A stretch of 64,000 nucleotides of DNA from Erinaceus europaeus (Eukaryota > Chordata > Mammalia > Eulipotyphla > Erinaceidae). The stretch covers positions 5,909,289-5,973,288 of the forward strand of contig NC_080165.1 of assembly GCF_950295315.1 (NCBI RefSeq). Reading direction: 5' to 3'. Below, piece after piece: positions 55,893 to 64,000 of the stretch. Within the stretch, counting starts at the first letter, position 1, and each line of letters begins with the position of its first letter. Below the pieces are notes generated by a model that saw only the letters and a list, made by a program, of their open reading frames with translations, ran no database searches and was not told where the DNA came from. Made by a program: the position numbers and the translations under genes.

Positions 55893-56369
55893 AAAAATTC
55901 ATGTTAAGTGAAATAAGTCAGAAACAGAAGGATGAATATGGGATGATCTCACTCTCAGGCAGAAGTTGAAAAACAAGATCAGAAGAAAAAACACAAGTAG
56001 AACCTGAACTGGAATTGGCGTATTGCACCAAAGTAAAAGACTCTGGGGTGGGGCGGGGGGTGTACAGGTCCAAAAGGGATGACAGAGGGCCTAGTGGGGG
56101 TTGTATTGTTATGTGGAAAACTCAGAAATGTTATGCATGTACTAACTATTGTATTTACTGTTGAATGTAAAACATTAATCTCCCAATTAGAAATTTAAAA
56201 AAAAGGATTTCAATTTACATTTACTACACTAAGAAAGGAAGAAAAGTTTAACTTTTAACATGTATGTATAAGGAAAGAACTTTAGTAAGCATCTATTAGT
56301 TAAGAAGAGAACTCTGGTTTGTTTTTCCATATCCTACCCTGAAAAGGCATACCCAGCTTTAAAAAATGG

Positions 56370-57210
56370 AGTGTTTATTTAAGAAAGGAGACATTAACAA
56401 AACCGTAATTTTATGTATAAAATGGAAATATTGACAAGACTATCGGATAAGAGTGGTACATTTCCACACAATGCCAAATTCCAGAGCTCCATAACCAAGC
56501 CCCTTTAATAGCTTCCCTATTCTTTATCCCTCTGGGAGCACGGACCCAGGGTCACTGTGGGATGCAGAAGGTGGAAGGTCTGGCTTCTGTAATTCCTTCC
56601 CCACTGAACATGGGTATTGGTAGGTGGATCCATACTCCCAGCCTGTCTCTCTCTTTCCCTAGTGGGGCAGGGCTCTGGGGAGATGGGGCTTCAAGACACA
56701 TAGTGGGATTCCTCTGTGCTGGGCTAGCCTGAGGGTGTTTCTTCCCGGACATGTGAAGAGTTCTCTGGGTTGGAGAGAACTCGACCGGAGCCAACCTAGG
56801 TTGCTGCTTACTCAGCGACGTGGGGAGAGGAACCAGGAACTCTCGTGGCTGAGCAGGAACGCAATGCAATTCTTTTATTCATCAGAAAAAAAACAAACTG
56901 CCCTTTATATCTTCTGAGAAGGAAGTGGCAGGTCGGAAAAAGGAAATGGTTAGGAGAGGTGGGTGGAGAGGAAAAAAGAGCAAAGGTAGCAAGTTTCCAT
57001 CTAACCAGTGGGGATTAAACCAATGCCCTGCAGGCAGAGCAGGTCTCCTGCTGTTGCAAAGGTTCTAACCAGTGAGGATTAAACCAATACCCTGCAGGCA
57101 GGGTGGGTCTCAACGATTATGTAAATAGACCACAGGATCAAACAATGCAGCATGGGGGGGGGGAGCTGACCTAATGCCCAACACCTCTGCCCAAAGAAGT
57201 CAGGTAAAAT
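56370..57210 (-). mobile_element. Family U repeat (minus), split by solo LTR 3
   Basis: 56,378 TTATTTAAGAAAGGAGACATTAACAAAACCG through TATTCTTTATCCCTCTGGGAGC, GGTGGAAGGTCTGGCTTCTGTAATTCC and CTTTCCCTAGTGGGGCAGGG to 56,716, in antisense. The tail of the element after the LTR (57,190 on) is short and unclear. Confidence 0.85.
56717..57183 (-). mobile_element. ERV solo LTR 3, class II-like
   Basis: 467 bp, TGCTGGGC..GCCCAACA termini, perfect 6-bp TSD CCTCTG (56,711-56,716; 57,184-57,189). The minus strand has a TATA-like GATATAAAGG, AATAAA (in ATGAATAAAAG) and the GGAGCCAACCTAGG region shared with LTR 2. U3 contains a tandem duplication of about 67 bp: TCTAACCAGTGRGGATTAAACC..CCCTGCAGGCAG (at about 57,000 and 57,068). 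No interior genes. Confidence 0.93.
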
Positions 57211-57291
57211 GAATTTTTAAAGCATATAACTGATCTTAAAAGACCTAGGATCCAGCACAAAGGTGGAAGAGATGAGAGCAAGAAGTAAAAA

Positions 57292-57505
57292 GGGGCCAAG
57301 CATTGGCGCACCTGGTTGAGTGCGAATGTCACCATGTTCGAGGACTGGGTTCAACTCCCCCAACCCCTATCTGCAAGGGGAAGAGCTTTGCAAATGGTGA
57401 AGCAGTGCTGCAAGTCTCTCTCTGTCTCTCTCTGTCCCTCCCCTTCCCTCCCTGGATTATTGACTGTCTCTATCCAATAAATAAATTAATTAATAAAAAA
57501 TTAAA
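57292..57505 (+). mobile_element. tRNA-derived SINE family A
   Basis: GGGGCCAAGCATTGGCGCACCTGG, GGTTCAACTCCCC box, GGTGAAGCAGTGCTGCAAG, CTCTATCCAATAAATAAATTAATT tail. Confidence 0.92.
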
Positions 57506-58229
57506 AAGGACAAGGACACTACTGGTGGGATAATTTGGGAAGATTTAAATACTTGGCCTTCATTTCACCATGGTGAGGAGGGTCTAGACCCCCTTACCCT
57601 CATTGGTCAATGGCTTTTTTTTTATTTAAATAAAGGTTTTACATTTTTGTTTCCCTTACCAGTAATTGTATCATAATGACTTAATGACTTCTTCTGAAAT
57701 ATCCTTTTTTCCCCTTCTTTTTTTTTTTTTTTTTTCAAATGTGGAAAAAAGATCTAAGGCATACATTTTACTGAAAGGGATCAGAGCACAATGGCGCTGA
57801 CTTGAGTAACTTTGGAAATAACTAACGGAGAAGGAAGCATTCTCGAGCACGGCACTCTGACATTGTTCCGATGGGGTACAAGTTCATTGTTCTGAAATTA
57901 ATGCATGTGTATTCAGGGAGAAAAAAATTAATCAACAAAAGACAGGCTTTCTCCCTGCTGGAAAGGGAAACTACAGATAAGCAAGACGTGAAGTTGAACT
58001 AAGCCATGCACTACTGGATTAAAGTCACAGGGAGAATTATGAGCTCACAGGTGACCTCATAAAGATACAAATGATATGGAAATACTTATAGATGTATATG
58101 ACTTATAGGTTCACTTTTTTTCTAGCTCTTTCTGTTGCAAAGACCTAGATACAGTAACACCCTTTAGCAATGGACATTCTCAGCACTCAGTTTTGTTTCT
58201 TCTTTTAAGGAAACAAATCATAACTTATT
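57506..58229. other. Unique-looking stretch with poly(T)
   Basis: A T-run at 57,718-57,735. The segment 57,760-58,090 has no recognisable repeat and balanced composition, and is a candidate for conserved non-coding sequence. No gene. Confidence 0.4.
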
Positions 58230-58712
58230 TGAAGACTTATATATATTTACAAGTGATAGAGAGGACAATATTATCACTCTGGCATAAGTGGTTCTGGGAA
58301 TCAAATTTGGGACCTCATGTAAACAGTCTGGCATTCTTTTTATTTTGCCTCCAGGGTTATCACTGGGGCTCAGTGCTAGCACTACAAGTCCACTGCTCCT
58401 GGAGGCCATTTTAACCATTTTGTTGCCCTTGTTATGTTTGTGGTAGTTGTTACTTTTGTTATAGCTTTTGTTTTGTTCGGTAGGACAGAGAGAAATCGAG
58501 AGAGGAGGGGAAGACAGAAAGGAGGAAAGACAGACCCCTACAGACCTGCTTCACTACTTGCGAAGCCATCCCCCTGCAGGTGGGGAGCCGGGGGGCTCGA
58601 ACCAGGATCCTTACGCCGGTCCTTGCACTTTGCACCATGTGCGCTTAACCTGTTGCGCTACCGCCCAGCCCCCTAACAGTCTGGCATTCTACCACCAAGC
58701 CACCTCTCCAAC
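58230..58712 (-). mobile_element. Family E SINE split by a long family B SINE
   Basis: The outer minus-strand family E copy (GTGATAGAGAGGACAATATTATCACTCTGGC.., CAAATTTGGGACCTCATG) resumes after the insert with CATTCTACCACCAAGCCACCTCTCC. The inner copy (58,338-58,674, minus) is a full long B form including the GCCTCCAGGAGCAGTGG module. A 16-bp TSD AACAGTCTGGCATTCT flanks it (58,322-58,337; 58,675-58,690). Confidence 0.94.
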
Positions 58713-58739
58713 TTCAGATAGTAGTTTCTAATACCATTC

Positions 58740-59639
58740 TTTAATCAAAAGGATCAACCCCTGTGGAGAAATTGCCTCTTCCTGGCTGAGGGAAGGAACT
58801 AGAAGGTAAGTCTGAGGCATGTTACAATGCCATGAAGCAAGGAATTACCTACAACAGCAATCATGGTGCTATGTCAAGGGACAGGAGTCAACTAGGATAC
58901 ATTTCCCAATGCCTAAAACTTGGGATAAGTGGAGCCACAAAATCATACATGCCGTATTGCGTTCCCAGTCAAAGAACAAGATAAGAGTTAAGTCTCAGTG
59001 TGTTTGCATACTGCTACACACGACTGGCCAATCAACTAAATGAGCAAAGTAAAAGAGACAAGTCTTTTGTGCGAGAGAATTCCAAATGCTGGTGATTCAT
59101 GTTGATAGACACTTTGTCTTTAAAGAGGGTGAAGTGTAGCTCTGTTTCTTTGTGTGGCTTGCATGTGATGATTTGCCTCCAAAATGCCCAGTATGTAAAG
59201 GGGGCAGAGAAGGTGCAACAGAGCAACCTGAAAGACCCCCTCCCCCAGGCGATCAGGTCCACAGAATCAGCACTGCGGCAAACTCACGGTACACGTTCTT
59301 TGCCCGTAACCTCTGCTGTCTGTCCTCACAAACTCTCCCGCTGACCACGAAAATAAAACCGAGGGACATTTTGCCTTTCCCTTTCTTAACCAATACTTCT
59401 GAAAACTGTGAAGGTCATACCAAAGAAAAAAAAAAAAAAGCAAAAAACCCAAACAAAAAACCGTGGTGAGATGCCGCTGTCTCTGATGTCCCTAAAGAGC
59501 CTTGAGGACCGAGTGTAATATGCTGTCCCAGATAGCATCTTCAGAACAGGAGGAGGACATCAGAGAATAACTAATGAAATGTGGAGTAAAACCTGGAGCT
59601 TATTACTGAGCATATATCATTATTAGTTCATTCGGTGTG
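58740..59639. other. Unique-looking stretch, no supported gene
   Basis: A donor-like GAAG|GTAAGTC near 58,806 (plus) has no open partner. Plus frames 59,099-59,344 and 59,152-59,469 have no domain. A/AC-rich near 59,427-59,460. Confidence 0.35.
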
Positions 59640-59875
59640 ACAAATATGAAGGCTGGGGGTGGAGGGAGAGACATGGAACTTTGGTGGTGGGCATGTTGTG
59701 AAACTAGACCCTGTAATCTTACAATCTCATACATTATAAATCACCACTAACTTCTTCTCCATGTGACAAATGCATCAGAGACATGTATGATATTAACAAA
59801 GGAGAGACCTGGGTGGTGGGTGTCTGCTGACTGTGCCTTGTTACCTTTTTAACAAATAATAATAAAAGCTACTCT
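59640..59875 (+). mobile_element. Family U-like relics
   Basis: GACATGGAACTTTGGTGGTGGGCATG.. and TATAAATCACCACTAAC resemble the U-family ends (GGTGGTGGGAAYTGTG..TTAAATCACTA). AACAAATAATAATAAAAGC closes a second fragment. Confidence 0.5.
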
Positions 59876-59892
59876 TAAAAAGTCTACTAAAG

Positions 59893-60015
59893 AGGGTTGG
59901 AGGGAATAGCTTAAGGGCTCTGCCAAATGACATGCATGCCTGAAGTTCTTAAGTCCCGGGTTCAATCCCCAGCACAACAACAATAATCCAGAGCTAAGCA
60001 GTGTCCTCATACAGA
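59893..60015 (+). mobile_element. tRNA-derived SINE family C
   Basis: GAGGGAATAGCTTAAGGGCTCTGCC head, GGGTTCAATCCCCAGCAC box, CAGAGCTAAGCAGTG tail. Confidence 0.82.
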
Positions 60016-60204
60016 AATGCATGATTCATTTATCTAAGCCCCACCCAATGAACTGTGAATCCAGTTAGTCTGGGGACAAGGCCACAAAAACCAGCTGATA
60101 GAATGCTAAGTTTAGACTCAAAGGTTGATGACTAGAGAATCTCTTTATCTTACACTGATTTATTATTATTATTCTTTAATCTGATAGCACAGAGAAACTG
60201 AAAG

Positions 60205-60535
60205 GAGGATTGGGCGGTGGCTCACCTGGTTGAGTGCAGGTTACAATGCACAAAGACCTGGGTTCAAGTCCCCGGCTCCCTCCTGACGGGAGGAAAGCTT
60301 CACAAGTGGCGAAGCAGTACTCTCTCTCCATTTTTCTCCCTCTCTGTTTTTTTCTCCCCTGCACAGGGGAGCAGGAGGCTCAAACCAGGATCCTTATGCA
60401 GGTCCTTGCCCTTTGCGCCATGTGCGCTTAACCCGCTGCGCTATCGCCCAACTCCACTATTTTTCTCCCTCTCTACCACCCCCTTCCTTCTTGATTTCTG
60501 GCTGTCTCTACCCAATAAATATAATAATAATAATA
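60205..60535 (+). mobile_element. Family A SINE split by a mini SINE
   Basis: GGATTGGGCGGTGGCTCACCTGG head to ATTTTTCTCCCTCTCT, interrupted at 60,346-60,458, then continues CCACCCCCTTCCTTCTTGATTTCTGGC to CCCAATAAATATAATAATAA. The interruption has a 16-bp TSD. Confidence 0.92.
60346..60458 (-). mobile_element. Head-only mini SINE (family B)
   Basis: Minus strand: GGAGTTGGGCGATAGCGCAGCGGGTTAAGC (A-box region), GGTTTGAGCCTCC (B box), then CTCCCCTGTGCAGGGGAG and a short A-tail. The rest of the family B SINE body is absent. TSD ATTTTTCTCCCTCTCT at 60,330-60,345 and 60,459-60,474. It is a complete retroposition event of a tRNA-like unit of only about 113 bp. Confidence 0.88.
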
Positions 60536-60544
60536 GTAATAATA

Positions 60545-60715
60545 ATAATTAATGAAATTGAGAGGGAAGGGGAAGAGAGAGAGAGAGGAGCCAAAAGCAC
60601 TGTTTCACCACTTGGGAGGTTTCCCCTAAAGGTGAGAGCAGGGACTTGAACCCAGGTCATTGTGCAAGGTAATGAGTGAGCTCAACCAAGTATACTACTC
60701 CCCGTCCACCCCAAG
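60545..60715 (-). mobile_element. tRNA-derived SINE family A
   Basis: Minus strand: GGACGGGGAGTAGTATACTTGGTTGAGC head, GGTTCAAGTCCCTGC box, CCAAGTGGTGAAACAGTGC, CTCTCTCTCTCTTCC. The (AAT)n upstream joins it to the previous SINE tail. Confidence 0.82.
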
Positions 60716-60724
60716 AATTTCTTT

Positions 60725-60860
60725 AGTGGCCAGGAGGTAGCTCCACTGGTAAAGTGCACATTTTACCTCATGCGAGGCCACTGGTTTGAACTCTCTACTG
60801 CCACAGCGGAGAGACATGACGGCGATCTGTGTGAGCCGTGCCAGTGCTGTGCTAGCTTTC
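60725..60860 (+). mobile_element. Decayed tRNA-derived SINE (family F type)
   Basis: GTGGCCAGGAGGTAGCTCCACTGGTAAAGTGC head, CACTGGTTTGAACTCTC box, CGGAGAGACATGACGGCG. No clear tail. Confidence 0.65.
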
Positions 60861-60979
60861 CTTTCCTCTTCCTCTTTATCCCCTTTTCTCCTTCTCACTC
60901 TACTTCTTATTCTCCAGTTTGCCTCAGTTCTTGATTGCTCTCCCATTTCAAACATTCATATGTCCGTTATACACGGACA

Positions 60980-61035
60980 GAAGTCCTACTATGTGCCGGG
61001 AACTCTGCAAGGTGCTGTGAGTCAAAACCCAGGAG
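60980..61035 (+). mobile_element. MIR-like core fragment
   Basis: CCTACTATGTGCCGGGAACTCTGCAAGGTGCTGTGAG matches the MIR 'cctactatgtgccaggcactgtgctaggtgctg' core. Confidence 0.65.
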
Positions 61036-61254
61036 TCACTGTTTCCAGATAGTGAGCCACAAGCCACTAGTGGATCTGAACTCAATCTAGTGTAGCACTG
61101 CCAGTATTTTCTCTTATAACAAAAAGAAAAGATCAAAAACCATCAGAATGCAGTTTTCGTAGTAAGGTTTTCCTGTGGGCAGTTATTTTGAGTAAGTATG
61201 TGTTTTACTCTGGACGACGACATCAAATGCACTTTTCAGTGCAGGCTGAAGTGA

Positions 61255-61386
61255 GCGCACACACACTCACACGCACACACGTGCACATGCACTCACACGC
61301 ACACACACATGCATGCACACACATGCACACACGCACATGCATGCACATGCACACACACGCACACACACGCACACACACGCACACCA
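61255..61386. repeat. (CA)n with CACG/CATG variants
   Basis: About 130 bp of CA-rich repeat with regular ACGC, ATGC interruptions. Confidence 0.95.
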
Positions 61387-61389
61387 AAC

Positions 61390-62277
61390 AACCTTGAGTA
61401 GTACTGCTAGAAGTGGTGTCCCTGGGGGTACATTTTTATAGACATTTATAATTCCAAGAGTTCCCAGTTATCAATCATATCAAACCCCTGACTTGGCTAC
61501 TGAATCTACACAGCTATCATTCTGAATAGGAGCGAACACACATTTCTAACCTCCAGGTTCCTTTCCCCCGTGCACTGTGAGGCTTCTGCTCAGTCAGTAC
61601 TTCCTCCTTCGGGGCTACACCCTCACAAGCCCTAACAAGCACATGGGAAAACTCATGGCCAGGCTACAGAAGCAGCTTCCCAACTCAACTTCCAGGTTCC
61701 ATCAAGTCACTTTAGACTTCTCGAATGCAAGTTAGACATATTAATAAAACTTAGTATTGACATTATTTTATCGGAAGGACAAAGTTCATAGGAGAATAGA
61801 TTTTAAGTATTCATAATAAAATGTAACAGTCTATTTTTTTTTCTTTTCACAATTCCCAGGAAAAAAAAAAGTGACTGAGAAAAGAAAACAGGTCCAAGAT
61901 AATAGGGGAAGGCGAGAGAGGAGTATTTAGTGGACAGGACAGACAGCAGGTCGTACAAAACACTCCAACAAGAACAAGTCAAATGAAAAGAGCTAAAAAC
62001 AAAAAAACCAAAAACCAAAAGCCAAAACAAAAAAACGAGAGCACTGATTCCCACCTGCACTGAGCTACAGAGCAACTGAACCACAAAAGCTCCAGACAGA
62101 CAGACAGACAGACGCTGAGATAGACAATGGTTTTATTTACACAAACCTTTGGCTCCAAGAGATGAAAGATTCCTTGAGTGCTCTTTGTGAAATGAGGTTA
62201 GATATTTAAAACAGTTCACTTCCTGGGAAACACTTTGCTCTTTGGGGGGAGTCTTTAATCATGTTTACTCAACTTAC
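61390..62277. other. Unique-looking stretch downstream of the exon candidate
   Basis: No young SINE. A (CAGA)n run lies at 62,094-62,113. On the minus strand this would be intron downstream of the candidate exon. Confidence 0.45.
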
Positions 62278-62396
62278 TATGTTCTATCTCTTCTAATAAT
62301 TTCTTCAGCTTCTGTAATGAGTATAGACGCGTGAGAGGTAGGGTCTCAAACAAAGAATTTTGCTGGTGCTCTTCAATTGCCTCAAACGATCCGATC
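62278..62396 (-). CDS. Candidate internal coding exon, unidentified protein
   Basis: On the minus strand a 119-bp open segment is bounded by an acceptor (CTGCTTCTTCTC..CCAAATGAAG|G) and a near-perfect donor (GAACATA|GTAAGTT). It encodes 39 whole codons, IGSFEAIEEHQQNS, LFETLPLTRLYSLQKLKK and LLEEIEH, with one base carried at each end. The other two frames contain stops or look random, and no repeat overlaps. The predicted product is helical, leucine- and glutamate-rich with a coiled-coil-like C-terminal half. The family is not recognised. It would lie upstream of the 12.6 kb terminal-exon candidate on the same strand, but nothing proves they belong together. Confidence 0.5.
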
Positions 62397-63311
62397 CTTC
62401 ATTTGGATATGAGAAGAAGCAGATGCCTTGCAACATGTCAGGAAAAACAGCAGGGGTGGAGGGGGTGGGGGAGGAGAGATGAGGAAACTTAAAGAAATAA
62501 AAGCTCCAAAAATGGATACGACTGACCCTTTGAAGTCCCAGCATAGCAAAGAATTCAACTAATGACTTATATTTTTCTTTATCTGAGTTACTTATTACGA
62601 TTTTATGCGGTAACCAAAGTTATCTTTGTGAAGTTAATTATTGAACTATATACAGTTACTGTATAAGCCATTAACTTCTCAAACATTTATACTTCTTGAA
62701 TACTATCTAAAATTAACTGTTACTCTGGGAAGTGTTCCAGCATATACTAGTATAAAACACAGTATTTTAAATTATGCCTTTTAAAGCTAAGTCTTTGTAG
62801 TGGACTCATATAAATGCTGTTAGGTCATGGTGGCAGCTCCAAGGGTAACCTGTACATATCCGTCAAAGCTCAGGTTGTACCTAGATTTCAATTGTATTTT
62901 ACTCTCTTATAAACTACAATTCAGTTGAGTCAGTACAAAAGACAATCTAGCAAGTGTTGTGAGAATATAAAGAAAACACACACACATACTTCATATTAAG
63001 ACAAATTCAGTCTACTATTAGGAAGGGGAAGATTTTAAAGTAAGAGAAAGAGAAATGAAAAAATTCACCATTGTAATTTGAGCTCTGCCTTCTCTACAAG
63101 AAGACACATCAAAGAACATTCTCTGAGATCCTGACAGCCCATCAGAGCAGAATCAAATCTAGATGAACTAGCTTTAGTTCAGACAAGGAGCCATCAAATG
63201 TTCTTTTGCGCTGTTTCTGGTCTGCTGAGGGCACGCAAAACATCAGGTATTTAAGGTCAGTGGAGGCTACACAAATCATGACGTGATGCGAGCAGAACCA
63301 TAGCACCATCC

Positions 63312-63318
<7 letters not shown>
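62397..63318. other. Unique-looking stretch upstream of the exon candidate
   Basis: No young repeats. A minus-strand frame at about 63,155-63,285 (..FCVPSADQKQRKRTFDGSLSE..) follows an acceptor-like TTTTGCGTGCCCTCAG but has no donor. Confidence 0.4.

Positions 63319-63349
<31 letters not shown>
63319..63349. repeat. (TG)n microsatellite
   Basis: About 15 TG units followed by TTTG repeats. Confidence 0.96.
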
Positions 63350-63351
<2 letters not shown>

Positions 63352-63474
63352 TTTGTTTTGTTTCTTATTATAAAAAGTTAGATTTGTTTTAGAAGTCCAA
63401 ACAAACTGGAAAACATTTTCTTTCAGCTGGGGCTTTGCACCCATGGGAGTCCATTTCTCCAAGGGGATTCTTCC

Positions 63475-63645
63475 TCCTCTTCTTTTTGAGACAGAAGCAG
63501 AGACAAAGAGAGACTCTGCCATCACCCTCCTTTGCATAATACTTGAATATGGCGACTTGGGAACTTCAGCCCCAGTTCTCATGGATGGTAAAGTGTGTGC
63601 TTTACTGGGTAAATTATTTGCCACCCCCTGGAAGACATTTCCCAT
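63475..63645 (-). mobile_element. Decayed tRNA-derived SINE
   Basis: Minus strand: GGGGGTGGCAAATAATTTACCCAGTAAAGC head, ACTGGGGCTGAAGTTCC, GCAAAGGAGGGTGATGG, AGTCTCTCTTTGTCTC. The order of parts is SINE-like but diverged. Confidence 0.6.
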
Positions 63646-63649
63646 AGGA

Positions 63650-63892
63650 ACACAGATAACAAACTATTATTACTGTACTATTATTAATATGACATCCACT
63701 TTTTTTTTGTAGTGTTGGGACTTTTTATAATATAAAAGGCCTTGATTATTCAACTCTCTGCCTGAACATCTTTCCATGAATCTCATCTGTCAACATGAAC
63801 TTCTGTAGAAGTGACTTCCTAAAAGTTTCTGCTCTGCAGCTGCATCAAGTTAAAGCAGCCAGCTTTCCAGTGATAGAAAATCAAGACTGTGA
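63650..63892. other. Unique-looking stretch, no gene
   Basis: AT-rich, T-run at about 63,701-63,709. No exon was seen. Confidence 0.4.
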
Positions 63893-64000
63893 GAGTCGGG
63901 CGGTAGCACAGCGGGTTAAGCTCACATGGTGCAAAGGGCAAGGACTAGCTTAAGGATCCCGGTTCGAGCCCCTGGCTCCCCACCTGCAGGGGAGTCGCTT
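63893..64000 (+). mobile_element. tRNA-derived SINE family B, cut by window end
   Basis: GAGAGTCGGGCGGTAGCACAGCGGGTTAAGC head, CCGGTTCGAGCCCC B box, CTCCCCACCTGCAGGGGAGTCGCTT, where the window stops. Confidence 0.92.

Larger units (their letters stand above)
43804..56203 (+). mobile_element. LINE-1 copy B (L1-B), split by L1-C
   Basis: Full-length young-family LINE-1 in two parts, 43,804-47,116 and 52,961-56,203. It has a 5'UTR (to about 45,005, with a SINE inserted), ORF1, ORF2 (ATG 46,042) and a 3'UTR ending GAATGTAAAACATTAATCTCCC. AAAGG-ATTKCAA near 43,791 and 56,200 may be its degraded TSD. It carries a family B SINE at the ORF1 start, a family A SINE at the end of ORF2, and L1-C in ORF2. 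It shares the ORF1 stop, ORF2 frameshifts and the FADN box with L1-A. Confidence 0.93.

Noticed and set aside
59152..59469. Plus open frame containing CPVCKGG, zinc-binding-like
   Set aside because: A single CxxC, no partner cysteines, no splice signals and an A-rich end. Chance is more likely.
63893..64000. tRNA-like A and B boxes (here and in every SINE head)
   Set aside because: They belong to SINE heads with SINE bodies and A-rich tails, not to functional tRNA genes. No intact cloverleaf was identified.

Overview
This is a window of mammalian nuclear DNA, almost certainly from a hedgehog (Erinaceidae, most likely Erinaceus europaeus). The basis is the repeat content. About 25-30 copies of tRNA-derived SINEs carry the heads, T/C-rich middles and AATAAA-type tails that I recognise as hedgehog SINEs, and there are three long copies of one lineage-specific LINE-1. 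Ancient repeats common to placental mammals (MIR, MaLR/MLT1-like LTRs, old L1 3' ends) are also present. There is no bacterial, plasmid, phage or CRISPR content. I label the SINE families A, B, C, E and F and one unclassified family U; these are my labels, not database names.

Layout. 1-7.4 kb is repeat-rich intergenic or intronic DNA. 7.4-15.2 kb is strikingly poor in young repeats: it is AT-rich, holds ancient L1 and a TG microsatellite, and ends in a CpG island (about 13.62-14.87 kb). The island contains a 31-bp GC-rich minisatellite, a CACGTG box and exon-like sequence with a splice donor on the minus strand. At 12.63-12.72 kb, also on the minus strand, lies a good candidate for a coding terminal exon. 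15.2-20.9 kb is mixed. 20.9-27.0 kb is a full-length but dead LINE-1 (L1-A, minus strand) with a 12-bp target-site duplication (TSD). 27-43.8 kb is dense with SINEs, family U and old L1, and includes an L1 3' end hit twice by ERV solo LTRs. 43.8-56.2 kb is a second dead LINE-1 (L1-B, plus strand). L1-B was split by a third, nearly full-length LINE-1 (L1-C, 47.1-53.0 kb) with a perfect 16-bp TSD. 56.2-64 kb is again SINE-rich, holds a third solo LTR, and has the best single coding-exon candidate of the window at 62,278-62,396 on the minus strand.

No complete host gene can be read from the sequence. The most economical view is intronic or intergenic DNA around one or two multi-exon genes, at least one on the minus strand, plus a CpG-island promoter near 14 kb. 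The mobile elements dominate. L1-A and L1-B share several disabling mutations, which suggests a defective LINE-1 lineage that was still copied, presumably by proteins supplied in trans. L1-C supplies the best-preserved ORF2 (two nonsense codons and one frameshift), and the many poly(A)-tailed SINEs with TSDs show sustained L1-type retrotransposition.
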